Numbered from the stretch's first letter, positions 1-9,094 are shown. The stretch is DNA of 64,000 bases from CACIIZ01 sp045565285 (GCA_045565285.1 JBJLFR010000035.1:6738-70737), one strand, 5' to 3'. Made by a program: numbers and translations. Notes: generated by a model not told the origin, from the letters alone.

Positions 1-863
1 GCTAAATCCCCCTTTGAGGCACTATACCTTTTAGCTTGTCCATTGTTTCTACCTCTAGTTGAAACAATTTCCCCTTGATTAAGAAACATATCTGAAACTG
101 AAATTGCTTCTGAAAGTAATCCTCCTGGATTATTTCTTAAATCAATAACAAACCCAGAAACATTATCTTTACCACTTAATTCATCTATTTTTTCTTTAAT
201 ACCCTTTTCTATATTGGGAGTAGTTTGTTCATTAAATGTAGTAACTCTAACAATGATTACATCATCCTCTACTCTAACCCTAGCGGCAGTTAGTTTTATA
301 ACATCCCGTGTGATGACTATATCAAACGGTTCCTGGTCTAATTTTCTAACAATTGTTAATGATACTTCAGAACCAACTGGACCTCTCATTTTATCTACTG
401 CTTCAGATAAAGTTAGTCCCAAAATAGCTTCACCATCTACATGAGTTATAAAATCACCTGATTCTATTCCAGCTTGATAAGCAGGTGTTCCATCCATAGG
501 TGCAACAACCTTAACAAATCCGTCTTCTTGTGTTACTTCGATACCTAAACCACCAAAAGCACCTCTTGTATCTACTTGCATATCTTCAAAACTTTCTGGC
601 GGCATATAGCCTGAATGGGGATCCAGAGAAGTTAACATCCCCTTTATTGCTGCAGATATTAAATCAGAGCTTTTAACATCCTCTACATATCCAGATCTTA
701 TTCTATCAAAAACTTCTCCAAATAAATTTAGTTGCTCATAAACTTGGTTTCTATCTTCTGAATCGTTTTTGGCTTGAGCCATCAAAGCCGTTTTATCAAT
801 TTGATTAAAAAATATTCCACCTGCAACAAATCCCAGGACTAATATAACCAAACTACGTTTCAT
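1..863 (-). CDS. ctpA: S41 carboxyl-terminal processing protease (CtpA), C-terminal part outside window
   Basis: Periplasmic serine protease that trims or degrades proteins from their C-terminus. Reading down from the ATG at 863 the frame stays open to the window edge (287 codons). The N-terminus has a hydrophobic signal or anchor (about residues 4-20), then the family pattern LDPHSGYM, a PDZ domain with GAFGGLGIEV, and the strand DLRNNPGG that precedes the catalytic core. The nucleophile Ser and the Lys lie beyond position 1 and cannot be checked. The gene follows gpmI on the same strand after 99 bases. In many alphaproteobacteria an EnvC-like M23 peptidase gene sits between these two; here there is none. 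Family call is secure; completeness cannot be judged. Confidence 0.93.
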   Translation of the reverse strand, partial: MKRSLVILVLGFVAGGIFFNQIDKTALMAQAKNDSEDRNQVYEQLNLFGEVFDRIRSGYVEDVKSSDLISAAIKGMLTSLDPHSGYMPPESFEDMQVDTRGAFGGLGIEVTQEDGFVKVVAPMDGTPAYQAGIESGDFITHVDGEAILGLTLSEAVDKMRGPVGSEVSLTIVRKLDQEPFDIVITRDVIKLTAARVRVEDDVIIVRVTTFNEQTTPNIEKGIKEKIDELSGKDNVSGFVIDLRNNPGGLLSEAISVSDMFLNQGEIVSTRGRNNGQAKRYSASKGDL

Positions 864-962
864 AATTTACCTTCTTAATTTTCTAATTACATTTTAATAC
901 ATTATAGATCTAGTGATTAAAATCTAAATAAAAAGTTTACAAGTCTTTATAATGATTATGAC

Positions 963-2495
963 CTATTTTTTTAATAAAGAAATACCTGTCATTTCTTTGG
1001 GTTTGCTAATTTTCATTAAATCTAATAAAGTTGGGGCAATATCAGACAAAATTCCATTTTCAATTTTCAAATTTTGATCTTCAGTTATTAGTACAATTGG
1101 TACTAAATTGGAAGTGTGTGCAGTATGTGGCTGATCTGTTTTAAAATTAATCATTTCTTCACAATTACCATGATCAGCAACGATCAATGTATTAGCATTA
1201 ATTTTCTTTACTTTTTCAAATACATTACCAATGGCATTATCAACTGATTCACATGCCTTTACAGCAGCATTTAGATTTCCTGTATGCCCTACCATATCAG
1301 GGTTTGCAAAATTAACTAAAATAAAATCATATTCCATTGACTCAATTGCGTTAATTAAGTGACCAGTAACTTTTTCAATAGACATATTTGGTTGCAAATC
1401 ATAAGTTTTGACTTTTGGACTTTGAACCAATTTCCTATCTTCACCTTTTAAATTTTTTTCATTTCCACAATTAAAGAAATATGTAACATGAGCATATTTT
1501 TCTGTTTCTGATAATCTTAGTTGTTTCAAACCCTTTTTTGACAAAACATCACCAATTGTATTTTTAATTTCAATTTTTGGAAATAAAACTTTTACAGATT
1601 TTTCAAGTCTCTTTGAATAAGAAACTAAACTTATTGATGAAATAAAAATAGGTTTGACATCAGTTAAAAAGTATTTGAATTCATGATCACATAATGAATG
1701 ACTTATTTGTCTCATTCTATCTGAACGAAAATTCATAAAGATAACACCATCACTTTTATTTTTAATCCCACAATACTTTCTAGAAACTGCTGGTTTAATA
1801 AATTCATCAGTAATTCCTTTATTATATTGCTCTTTGATAAAAACCTCTAGATCATCAAATTTCTCTCCTTCTTTACAAACGATAGTTCTGTAAAATTTCT
1901 CAGTTCTTTCCCACCTTTGATCTCTATCCATTGCGAAATATCTTCCAGATACTGACGAAATTAAGTCAAAATTTCCAAAAAACTTTTTTATTTTTTTTAA
2001 ACTATTTAAAGCATTTTTTTGAGATGTATCTCTACCATCTAAAATCATATGTAATAAAACTCTTAAGTTTCTTTTTTTTAAGTATTTTATTAATTTAAAA
2101 ATATGATCCTCATGACTATGAACCCCTCCTTCTGAGCATAATCCAATAATATGGATGGCTCCGCCTTTTTTTATAATTTTATTAATACCTGAATTAAGTT
2201 TTTTATCTTCATTCAAGAAATTTTTAGAAAAAGCATGATTTATTCTTGGTAAATGCATTTGGATTTTCCTACCCGCACCAAGATTCATATGCCCAACTTC
2301 TGAATTTCCTACTTGATTTTCTGGCAATCCTACTGATGGACCGTATGTTATTAGACTGGCATTTGGATAATTATCTATCAGATAATCAAAATTAGGGGTA
2401 TTGGCTAATTTAACAGCATTACCTTTGGCTATTTTCGAAATTCCCCAACCATCCAATATACATAAAATGGTGGGATTTTTTATTTTACCATTCAT
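963..2495 (-). CDS. gpmI: 2,3-bisphosphoglycerate-independent phosphoglycerate mutase
   Basis: Interconverts 3- and 2-phosphoglycerate in lower glycolysis and gluconeogenesis, in the cytosol, with two Mn ions. The 510-residue length is typical. Visible motifs are the metal ligand DGWG (Asp15), the phospho-Ser loop VGNSEVGHMNLG with Ser65 as the transient phosphate carrier, DGRDTS, and the C-terminal metal site ADHGNCE. It is an alkaline-phosphatase superfamily member, and the key residues I can see are present. Start is ATG at 2495. It lies downstream of rlmH (23-base gap) and upstream of ctpA, the order seen in many alphaproteobacteria. With pgi and eda further along, it fits a sugar route feeding lower glycolysis. 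Confidence 0.96.
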   Translation of the reverse strand: MNGKIKNPTILCILDGWGISKIAKGNAVKLANTPNFDYLIDNYPNASLITYGPSVGLPENQVGNSEVGHMNLGAGRKIQMHLPRINHAFSKNFLNEDKKLNSGINKIIKKGGAIHIIGLCSEGGVHSHEDHIFKLIKYLKKRNLRVLLHMILDGRDTSQKNALNSLKKIKKFFGNFDLISSVSGRYFAMDRDQRWERTEKFYRTIVCKEGEKFDDLEVFIKEQYNKGITDEFIKPAVSRKYCGIKNKSDGVIFMNFRSDRMRQISHSLCDHEFKYFLTDVKPIFISSISLVSYSKRLEKSVKVLFPKIEIKNTIGDVLSKKGLKQLRLSETEKYAHVTYFFNCGNEKNLKGEDRKLVQSPKVKTYDLQPNMSIEKVTGHLINAIESMEYDFILVNFANPDMVGHTGNLNAAVKACESVDNAIGNVFEKVKKINANTLIVADHGNCEEMINFKTDQPHTAHTSNLVPIVLITEDQNLKIENGILSDIAPTLLDLMKISKPKEMTGISLLKK

Positions 2496-2518
2496 TATTT
2501 TAACTCGCTATAGTAGAT

Positions 2519-2989
2519 TCAATTTTTATGATACGGATTACCCAACATAATAGATGCTGAACGATATAACTGTTCTGTTACCATTACTCTTGCAAGAAAA
2601 TGTGGCCAAATCATTTTCCCTAAAGAAAAAATTTCAATTGTTTCTTTATAAAGACTACTACACAATCCAAAAGCACCACCTATAATAAAAAATTGTTTTT
2701 TTACACCTCTATCTCGCTGATTTGATAAAAATTTTGTGAAATCCTCAGAAGACAATCCCTTACCATTTTGATCAAAAATAACTATATCTGAGTCTGCTGT
2801 TATGATCTCTAAAATTTTTTTTGCTTGCTGGGTTTTAGTTTTATATTTTTTATCATCAACTTCAATTATTTGTAGTAGACTTAATCCTATTAATTTATTT
2901 AGTTTATTAAAACGATTACTATATCTATTGACTAATTCTGATTCAATAGAATTACCAATTCGCCCGACTGCTATGATTGATATATGCAT
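2519..2989 (-). CDS. rlmH: 23S rRNA pseudouridine-1915 N3-methyltransferase RlmH
   Basis: SPOUT-class methyltransferase that modifies pseudouridine 1915 in helix 69 of 23S rRNA on the assembled 70S ribosome. The 156 residues match the family length. The C-terminal SAM-binding knot is seen as IGGAFGL followed by the SLGKMIWPHFLARVMVTEQLYRA-like helix, and the protein ends in the usual NPYHK tail. It sits between rsfS and gpmI, so two ribosome-related genes are co-directional and probably cotranscribed. Start ATG at 2989; stop TGA at 2519-2521. Nothing odd is visible. Confidence 0.95.
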   Translation of the reverse strand: MHISIIAVGRIGNSIESELVNRYSNRFNKLNKLIGLSLLQIIEVDDKKYKTKTQQAKKILEIITADSDIVIFDQNGKGLSSEDFTKFLSNQRDRGVKKQFFIIGGAFGLCSSLYKETIEIFSLGKMIWPHFLARVMVTEQLYRSASIMLGNPYHKN

Positions 2990-3018
2990 TTTTTTTAATT
3001 ATCATATTGTTTTATCAA

Positions 3019-3375
3019 TTATACCATCCACATCTTATCAAGCTGGTAATATTCTCTAACTTCAGGTCTAAAAATATTTACTAAAATATCTCCAGAATCT
3101 ATCAATACCCAATTTGCAGTTTCTAAACCTTCTACTCTGGATAAAATTCCATAATTAATTTTTAAATACTCCAAAAGTTTTTCAGAAACTGATGAAACTT
3201 GTCTTGAAGAATTTCCTGAAGAGATAATCATAAAATCAGCTTCTTGAGATTTACCTTCCAATGGAATAGTGACTATTTCCAAAAGTTTTTCATCTTCAAG
3301 AAAACAAACTATGTCTAAAACTAATTTTTTTAAATTAGAACTGTTTTTTTTTACATTCTTATTAGTAATTTTCAA
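3019..3375 (-). CDS. rsfS: ribosomal silencing factor RsfS (Iojap family)
   Basis: Binds ribosomal protein L14 and blocks joining of the subunits when nutrients run short. The 118 residues cover the whole Iojap domain: the hydrophobic strand ADFMIISSGNSSRQV, the loop RVEG..TANWVLID, and the acidic-aromatic end FRPEVREYYQLDKMW, all typical. The only in-frame start I find is TTG at 3375, with a GGAG about 13 bases upstream, which is rather far, so the exact start is uncertain. nadD, which often precedes rsfS in Proteobacteria, is not here; ilvE comes before it instead. Confidence 0.93.
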   Translation of the reverse strand: MKITNKNVKKNSSNLKKLVLDIVCFLEDEKLLEIVTIPLEGKSQEADFMIISSGNSSRQVSSVSEKLLEYLKINYGILSRVEGLETANWVLIDSGDILVNIFRPEVREYYQLDKMWMV

Positions 3376-3448
3376 TTTTTAAAAAAAACTCCAAAATATT
3401 ATTCAAACTTTAAAAAATGATTTAAATATGAAATGAAATATAAAAATA

Positions 3449-4318
3449 TCATATTCTAACAAAATTTTCATAATCTGAGACTAAACCTTTTACAAAGCTT
3501 CCTACTTCAAAATTATAGTCACCTATTTGACCAACTGGTGTAACTTCTGCTGCAGTACCTGTTAACCAACATTGCTCAAATTGTTCGAGTTCGTTGATTT
3601 CTATATGTCTCTCAAAAACTTTAAAACCATTTTTTTTAATAATATTAATAATTGTTTGTCTTGTTATACCATTCAAGAAACAATCTGGTAATGGTGTATG
3701 AACTTCGTTATTTCTAAAAAAAAAGATGTTAGCTCCAGTTGCTTCTGCAACATATCCTCTGTAATCCCTCATTAGCGAATCTGAACATCCTTTTGCTTCA
3801 GCCGAATGTTTAGACATACTACATATCATATATAAACCAGCTGCTTTAGCAAACGATGGAATTGTTTCTGGACTTGGCCTATTCCATTTTGAAATATCAA
3901 GTTTCGCTCCTTTTATTTTAGCATCACCATAATATGCACCCCATTCCCATGCCGCTATTGCCATTTTAACTTTATTCTTTTGGGAAGCAACACCCATATC
4001 TTCTCCAGAACCACGCCAGCATAAAGCTCTGATATAAGCTTCCTTTAATCCTGATTCATTTAAAATAAGATTTTTAGCCGCCTCTATTTCTTCAACGCTA
4101 TATGGAACTGGAACATCAATATAATTTCCTGATTTTATGAGTCTTTCCGAATGCTCTCGACTTTTAAAAATTTTACCATTGTATGCACGTTCGCCTTCAA
4201 AAACAGAAGATCCATAGTGTAAAGCATGAGTTAAGATATGAACATTAGCATTCCTCCAAGGAACTAACTTACCATCCATCCAAATATGTCCGTCTCTATC
4301 ATCATAAGCCTTAAGCAT
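3449..4318 (-). CDS. ilvE: branched-chain amino acid aminotransferase
   Basis: PLP enzyme (fold type IV) that makes Val, Leu and Ile from their 2-oxo acids with glutamate. Length 289 is normal. Lys158 in SFAKAAGLYM is the predicted Schiff-base lysine, Glu192 in YVAEATGANIF pairs with the PLP ring nitrogen, and LTGTAAEVTPV is the phosphate-binding loop. The start ATG at 4318 has AAGGA close upstream. The gene is divergent from the response regulator at 4482; this ilvE-regulator pairing is common in alphaproteobacteria. D-amino acid transaminase and aminodeoxychorismate lyase are distant relatives, but the motifs and length favour IlvE. Confidence 0.94.
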   Translation of the reverse strand: MLKAYDDRDGHIWMDGKLVPWRNANVHILTHALHYGSSVFEGERAYNGKIFKSREHSERLIKSGNYIDVPVPYSVEEIEAAKNLILNESGLKEAYIRALCWRGSGEDMGVASQKNKVKMAIAAWEWGAYYGDAKIKGAKLDISKWNRPSPETIPSFAKAAGLYMICSMSKHSAEAKGCSDSLMRDYRGYVAEATGANIFFFRNNEVHTPLPDCFLNGITRQTIINIIKKNGFKVFERHIEINELEQFEQCWLTGTAAEVTPVGQIGDYNFEVGSFVKGLVSDYENFVRI

Positions 4319-4481
4319 GAGTATTCCTTCTTTTTTAGACTAATAAAAGATGCTATAGTTTAACAATTAAAATAATAAAATTAAATCAAAATTTACTAAT
4401 TCAAAAAGCATCAATGAAATTTAATATGTCGGTAATACTAATACATATTAAATTCCAATTTGAAAGGGAAGTACTTTTTAA

Positions 4482-5222
4482 ATGAACGAAAAAAAACACA
4501 TACTTGTAGTCGATGATGATCAGAGAATTAGGAAGTTAATACAAAAATATCTTAGAATGAATAATTATTTAGTTTCTACAGCAAGCAACGCATCAGAAGC
4601 ATTTAGGTATATAACTATAATTGATTTCGATCTTTTTATTGTAGATGTTATGATGCCTGGAGAAGATGGCCTTAGCTTAACAAAAAAATTATTAGATAAA
4701 TTCTATACCCCAATAATTCTTTTAACAGCTAGAAAAGAAACTTCAGATAGAATAATAGGTTTAGAAACTGGGGCAGATGATTACATTTCAAAACCATTTG
4801 AACCAAGAGAGTTAATTTTAAGAATGGAAAGTATATTTAAAAGAATTAAAAAATTTGACGAAAAAAAATCAACAAAAGATATCAGAATAGGAATTTTAAA
4901 ATTTGATAGTAGAAGGCAAGAGTTATGGAACGCTAATGATCTAATATCATTAACTAGAGCTGAGAGATTATTGATGAATAAATTAATAAATTCTGTAAAT
5001 GAACCAGTGCCCAGGCAAAAGCTTGCACAAGAAATTTTTTATGATTTGAGTAAAAAAGAAAAAAAAGATGCAATAAGTAATAATACTTTTAAAGATATAG
5101 AAAGAGAGCGAGTAGTTGATGTTAATATAAATAGGTTAAGGAAAAAAATAGAAAAAAATCCTAAATTGCCAAGATATTTAAAAACTGTTAGAGGCATTGG
5201 ATATATGCTCGTTCCTGACTAG
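4482..5222 (+). CDS. OmpR/PhoB-family response regulator (PetR-like), no partner kinase nearby
   Basis: Two-component transcription regulator of 246 residues. The receiver domain (about 1-120) has the acidic pair at the DDD of residues 11-13, the phospho-acceptor Asp55 in FIVDVMMPG, the switch Thr in LLTARKE and Lys104 in ISKPFEP. The C-terminal winged-helix domain (about 140-246) ends with the OmpR recognition helix VDVNINRLRKKIE and the wing TVRGIGYML. The domain layout and the ilvE neighbour resemble PetR of alphaproteobacteria, which usually sits beside the MarR-type gene petP. Neither petP nor a histidine kinase is present here, so the phosphate donor is unknown. The 163-base gap to ilvE must hold both promoters. 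Confidence 0.9.
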   Translation: MNEKKHILVVDDDQRIRKLIQKYLRMNNYLVSTASNASEAFRYITIIDFDLFIVDVMMPGEDGLSLTKKLLDKFYTPIILLTARKETSDRIIGLETGADDYISKPFEPRELILRMESIFKRIKKFDEKKSTKDIRIGILKFDSRRQELWNANDLISLTRAERLLMNKLINSVNEPVPRQKLAQEIFYDLSKKEKKDAISNNTFKDIERERVVDVNINRLRKKIEKNPKLPRYLKTVRGIGYMLVPD

Positions 5223-5227
5223 TAATA

Positions 5228-5713
5228 TTAGCAACCCCATGCATCATTTTTATTTATCCAACCTTTCAAATTTTGAAATCTTGCATTGCAAGAATTATCT
5301 GTCTTATCTATTAATTCTCCAATAACTCCATATTTCAAAATAGCTATAGGTTTAGAATTCTTTTTTGCATTTTTTCTTAATATAATTTCCTCCGTTGAAA
5401 TAATTAAAGTTCTTTTTCCTGATAGTAATCTAAAATACACCCACCCCTCATCACCTTCGAAATCTAATACTTGTCGCCAATGTTCATGCTCTGCAATAAC
5501 TTTCAAAGGATAACTGTTCCTTTCTAAAATCCAATCGATTTTATATGATTTACTAGGCCCTCTCCTCAAGAAAGTTTTACTTTTTTTTAGAGAAACAAAC
5601 CTTGGTATTTCCAAACCAGTTACTTTTCCTATTTTTTTTGTAACTTCAGGATACAAAATACTATTTTGAAAAAAAAATAGTAAAAAAAATACTATAATAG
5701 GGAATTTGATCAT
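5228..5713 (-). CDS. exported SH3-domain protein (COG3807-like)
   Basis: Predicted periplasmic protein of 161 residues with a signal peptide (hydrophobic residues about 4-20) followed by two bacterial SH3 modules. The first has FLRRGPSKSYKIDWIL and ends with DEGWVYFRLLSGKRT; the second has ILRKNAKKNSKPIAILKYG and ends with LKGWINKNDAWGC. Such proteins are thought to bind peptidoglycan or cell-wall peptides; no enzyme activity is implied. In alphaproteobacteria this family is often divergent from a D-2-hydroxyacid dehydrogenase gene, as here (74-base gap). The exact role is not known. Confidence 0.82.
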   Translation of the reverse strand: MIKFPIIVFFLLFFFQNSILYPEVTKKIGKVTGLEIPRFVSLKKSKTFLRRGPSKSYKIDWILERNSYPLKVIAEHEHWRQVLDFEGDEGWVYFRLLSGKRTLIISTEEIILRKNAKKNSKPIAILKYGVIGELIDKTDNSCNARFQNLKGWINKNDAWGC

Positions 5714-5787
5714 TTTTGTTTTTAACTTTAAATTATTAATTCCTAATATTATAATTAATAATCCTATTTAAGAAAATTAAAAGTAAT

Positions 5788-6768
5788 ATGAATCATAAAC
5801 AATTCAAAGTAACAGTTACTAGACAGTTACCAGAACCTGTTGAAACAAGAATGAAAGAACTGTTTGATGTAAATCTTTCTAATTCACCTCATCCACTAAC
5901 TAGAGAGCAACTTCTTGAAATAGTAAAAGATTGTGATGTATTAGTACCCACTATAGGAGATAAAATTGACCAGAATTTTATTAAAGAATCGGGTAAAAGG
6001 CTCAAATTAATAGCAAACTACGGGGTTGGGTTTGACCACATAGATGTATTAATTGCTACCAAAAGAGGTATAACCGTTACCAATACACCAAACGTACTGA
6101 CAGAAGATACTGCAGATATGGCCATGGCCCTTATAATAAGCGTACCTAGGCGTATTAAAGATGGTGTAAAAAAATTGGCAGACGATAAATGGGACGGTTG
6201 GGCTCCAAACGCTCTATTAGGACATAGAATTCATGGGAAAAGACTTGGCATATTAGGAATGGGACGGATAGGACAAGCTATTGCTAAACGTGCTAAAGCT
6301 TTTGGAATTCAAATTCATTATCATAATAGGCATAGGTTACCTATTAAATTGGAAGAAAGCTTAGAATCAACTTATTGGGAAAGCTTAGATCAAATGCTAG
6401 CTAGGGTTGATTTTTTATCCATAAATGCACCTCATACACCATCAACTTTTCACTTGATAAATGCAAGGAGGTTAAAATTAATGAAAAAAACTGCATATAT
6501 AATTAATACTGCTAGAGGGGAACTAATTGATGAAAATGCACTTACCCGTATGCTTAGATCTAAAGAATTAGCAGGAGCAGCTTTAGATGTATTTGAAAAT
6601 GGTAACGATATTAATCCACGGTTAAAAGAGCTAGATAATGTTTTTTTATTACCACATATGAGTTCTGCAACTATAGAAGGAAGAATTGAGATGGGAGAAA
6701 AAGTTATCATTAACATTCAAACATTTTCTGATGGCCACACACCACCTGATATTATTTTAAATAATTAA
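5788..6768 (+). CDS. D-2-hydroxyacid dehydrogenase (glyoxylate/hydroxypyruvate reductase type)
   Basis: NAD(P)H-dependent reductase of 2-oxo acids, 326 residues. The Rossmann motif is LGILGMGRIGQA (about 153-164). The catalytic set is visible: Arg243 in NTARGELID, a Glu in LDVFEN (about 270) and His290 in LLPHMSSAT. NANYGVGFDHID-type substrate-loop residues (about 77-86) favour the glyoxylate reductase (GyaR/GhrA-like) branch over 3-phosphoglycerate dehydrogenase, which would have a C-terminal ACT domain. It overlaps the end of the convergent ThiF-like gene by 4 bases. Substrate choice is inference. Confidence 0.88.
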   Translation: MNHKQFKVTVTRQLPEPVETRMKELFDVNLSNSPHPLTREQLLEIVKDCDVLVPTIGDKIDQNFIKESGKRLKLIANYGVGFDHIDVLIATKRGITVTNTPNVLTEDTADMAMALIISVPRRIKDGVKKLADDKWDGWAPNALLGHRIHGKRLGILGMGRIGQAIAKRAKAFGIQIHYHNRHRLPIKLEESLESTYWESLDQMLARVDFLSINAPHTPSTFHLINARRLKLMKKTAYIINTARGELIDENALTRMLRSKELAGAALDVFENGNDINPRLKELDNVFLLPHMSSATIEGRIEMGEKVIINIQTFSDGHTPPDIILNN

Positions 6769-7523
6769 TTTTTATTCAAATTTGAACATATATCACAGTT
6801 TTTAATCTTATCTACTCCAAATTCTTGGAATTCTCCTTGCAAACAATCATATGTCAAAATTTTATTCATAATTGGTTTTCCACAAGAAGTTAAAAACTTA
6901 ATCACTTCAGCAGCCATTAAGGATCCAATAACACCAACTGTTGGGCCAATTATTCCAAAATTTGAACAACTCTCTTCAAATTCTTGCCCAGGATCATTTG
7001 GGAAAATACAACCAAAACATATAGAAGTAGATTTTGGATCAAAAACACATACTTGTCCTTCCCATTGACTTAGACCACCATAGACTAATGGGATATATTC
7101 ACTAAATGCTATTTTACAAATAGATGACTTTGACTTATAATTATCAGTACCATCAATTAATAAATCACAATTATTAATAAATTTTCTGCTATTTTTTTTA
7201 TTAAATTTATCGACAAAAGCTTCAATTTTTATTTGAGGATTTAAACTTAATAAATTTTTTTTGGCAGCTAATACCTTTTTTTTTCCTAAATCTGAATTTT
7301 TGAATAATATTTGCCGCTGTAAATTTGACAAACTTACTATATCGTCATCAACTATTTTTATATTACCAATTCCAGCAGCAGCTAGATAATATAATACAAT
7401 AGAACCTAATCCCCCTGCTCCCACCATTGTTATACAAGAGTTCTTTAGTAGTTTTTGACCTGAACCCCCTATTTCTTTAAGCAAGATATGTCGGGTATAT
7501 CTTTCTAATTCAATTTTATCCAA
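6765..7523 (-). CDS. ThiF/MoeB/HesA-family adenylyltransferase
   Basis: Activates the C-terminal Gly-Gly of a ubiquitin-like sulfur carrier by adenylation, as MoeB does for MoaD and ThiF for ThiS. The 252 residues show the ATP loop VGAGGLGS (34-41), the IVDDD strand, an Arg finger in NLQRQ, and two Cys pairs (CFGC and CDIC) for a structural zinc. An ESCSNFGIIGPTVG segment corresponds to the crossover-loop region. No rhodanese domain is present. The start is TTG at 7523 with GGTGA just upstream; an in-frame TGA lies close above it. It follows cysK by 17 bases. No carrier gene is in the window, so whether it serves thiamine, molybdopterin or another pathway is open. Confidence 0.87.
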   Translation of the reverse strand: MDKIELERYTRHILLKEIGGSGQKLLKNSCITMVGAGGLGSIVLYYLAAAGIGNIKIVDDDIVSLSNLQRQILFKNSDLGKKKVLAAKKNLLSLNPQIKIEAFVDKFNKKNSRKFINNCDLLIDGTDNYKSKSSICKIAFSEYIPLVYGGLSQWEGQVCVFDPKSTSICFGCIFPNDPGQEFEESCSNFGIIGPTVGVIGSLMAAEVIKFLTSCGKPIMNKILTYDCLQGEFQEFGVDKIKNCDICSNLNKN

Positions 7524-7540
7524 TCTTCACCATAAATCAA

Positions 7541-8491
7541 TTAAGTTAATCCATCAAAAAGTATTGTCGATAAATATCTCTCTGCAAAACTTGGTAATAT
7601 AACTACTATTCTGGATTCTGCTTTTTCTTTTTTCACATAATTTTTAACTGCAACTAAGGCAGCACCTGACGAGATACCCCCTGGAACTCCTTCAAGTTTA
7701 GCTACCATTCTTGACATTTCGACTGCTTCTTGATTACCAACTTTTTCAATTTCGCTTATAATTTCAACATCTAAATTCTTAGGAATGAACCCTGCTCCTA
7801 TTCCCTGAATTTTATGTGGACCTGGTTCACCTCCTGAAATTACTGGACTATCCTCTGGTTCAACTGCGATAAACTTAATGTCTGGATTCTTTTTTTTCAG
7901 AACTCTTCCAACTCCTGTAATAGTACCTCCAGTGCCGACCCCAGCAATAAAAACATCTAAATTACCATTAGTATCTTCCCAAATTTCTTCTGCTGTCGTT
8001 TTCATATGTATTTCGGGATTAGCTGGATTTTCAAATTGTTGAGGCATAATGGAATTTGGAATAGAATTTAATAACTCTTCAGCTTTAGCAATAGCACCTT
8101 TCATTCCTTTAGCTGCATCCGTGAGTTCAATTTTGGCACCCAAAAAAGCTAACATTTTTCTGCGTTCTAATGACATACTTTCCGGCATTGTCAATATCAA
8201 TTTATATCCTTTAGATGCTGCTACGAATGCCAAAGCCACACCAGTATTACCTGACGTAGGTTCAATAATAGTAACACCAGTTTTTAAATGACCTGATTGT
8301 TCTAAACTATTAATCATAGAAACACCAATTCTATCTTTAACTGACGCCAAGGGATTGAAAAATTCTAATTTAGCAATTATTTCACATTTCGTATTAATCT
8401 CTTTTTCAAATTTTGATAATCTTACCAAAGGAGTTCTTCCTACAGTTTCAGTTATATTATTGAAGATTCTTTCTTTTATGATATCCGACAA
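7541..8491 (-). CDS. cysK: cysteine synthase A (O-acetylserine sulfhydrylase)
   Basis: PLP enzyme that makes L-cysteine from O-acetylserine and sulfide. Length 316 is typical. Lys52 in PLASVKDRIG is the Schiff-base residue, PTSGNTG binds the substrate carboxylate, and GTGGTITGVGRVLK holds the PLP phosphate. The start is TTG at 8491, preceded by a strong AAGGAGGG ribosome site 7 bases away, which makes this start convincing despite the codon. It is likely cotranscribed with the ThiF-like gene that follows. CysM is the nearest alternative; the sequence looks CysK-like throughout. Confidence 0.95.
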   Translation of the reverse strand: MSDIIKERIFNNITETVGRTPLVRLSKFEKEINTKCEIIAKLEFFNPLASVKDRIGVSMINSLEQSGHLKTGVTIIEPTSGNTGVALAFVAASKGYKLILTMPESMSLERRKMLAFLGAKIELTDAAKGMKGAIAKAEELLNSIPNSIMPQQFENPANPEIHMKTTAEEIWEDTNGNLDVFIAGVGTGGTITGVGRVLKKKNPDIKFIAVEPEDSPVISGGEPGPHKIQGIGAGFIPKNLDVEIISEIEKVGNQEAVEMSRMVAKLEGVPGGISSGAALVAVKNYVKKEKAESRIVVILPSFAERYLSTILFDGLT

Positions 8492-8543
8492 CTTTTTTCC
8501 CTCCTTATATTTTCTAAAATTAAATTAAATTTATTAAAAAAAT

Positions 8544-9011
8544 TTAAGAAATGCCTGTTGACCCAAAACCTTTATTTCCTCGCTCTGAGGAACTCAATCT
8601 TTCTACTAATTTTACTTTGGGTCGAAGTACATTTAAAATTACCAATTGTGCTATCCTATCACCTTGTTTGATTAAGTAATCATCTACTCCGAAATTTGCT
8701 AATATAATTTTTAGATGTCCTCGGTAATCCTGATCAATGGTACCGGGAGAATTTAAAACTATAACACCATGATCAATTGAAAGACCTGATCTTGATCTAA
8801 TTTGACCTTCGCAATTTTTAGGAATTTCAATTGCGAGGCCAGTATTTATTATTTTTCTTCCGCTTGCTGGTATCAAGGCTTCTTTCTTTATATCAGTTGC
8901 TAAAAAATTTGCACAAATATCCATTCCAGAGGAAAACTCCGACTTAAAATTAGGTAAATTAGTTAAACCGTAACCTTCAAGTCTTTTTACTTGAAGAAAA
9001 TCTTGAAACAA
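8544..9011 (-). CDS. dut: dUTP diphosphatase (dUTPase)
   Basis: Trimeric enzyme that hydrolyses dUTP to dUMP, keeping uracil out of DNA and supplying dTMP synthesis. The 155 residues carry the five family motifs: SGMDICA (I), RSRSGLS (II), GTIDQDYRG (III), GDRIAQLVI (IV) and the glycine-rich C-terminal arm RGNKGFGSTG (V). Start is TTG at 9011 with AAGGA 7-8 bases upstream. It precedes cysK on the same strand with a 52-base gap. Confidence 0.95.
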   Translation of the reverse strand: MFQDFLQVKRLEGYGLTNLPNFKSEFSSGMDICANFLATDIKKEALIPASGRKIINTGLAIEIPKNCEGQIRSRSGLSIDHGVIVLNSPGTIDQDYRGHLKIILANFGVDDYLIKQGDRIAQLVILNVLRPKVKLVERLSSSERGNKGFGSTGIS

Positions 9012-9094
9012 TTTTTTTCCTTATTTTATTTAAATATAATTTTGTTATATACAATTATTCCTAAACAATCTTAATTATATCAATTACTATAAAT

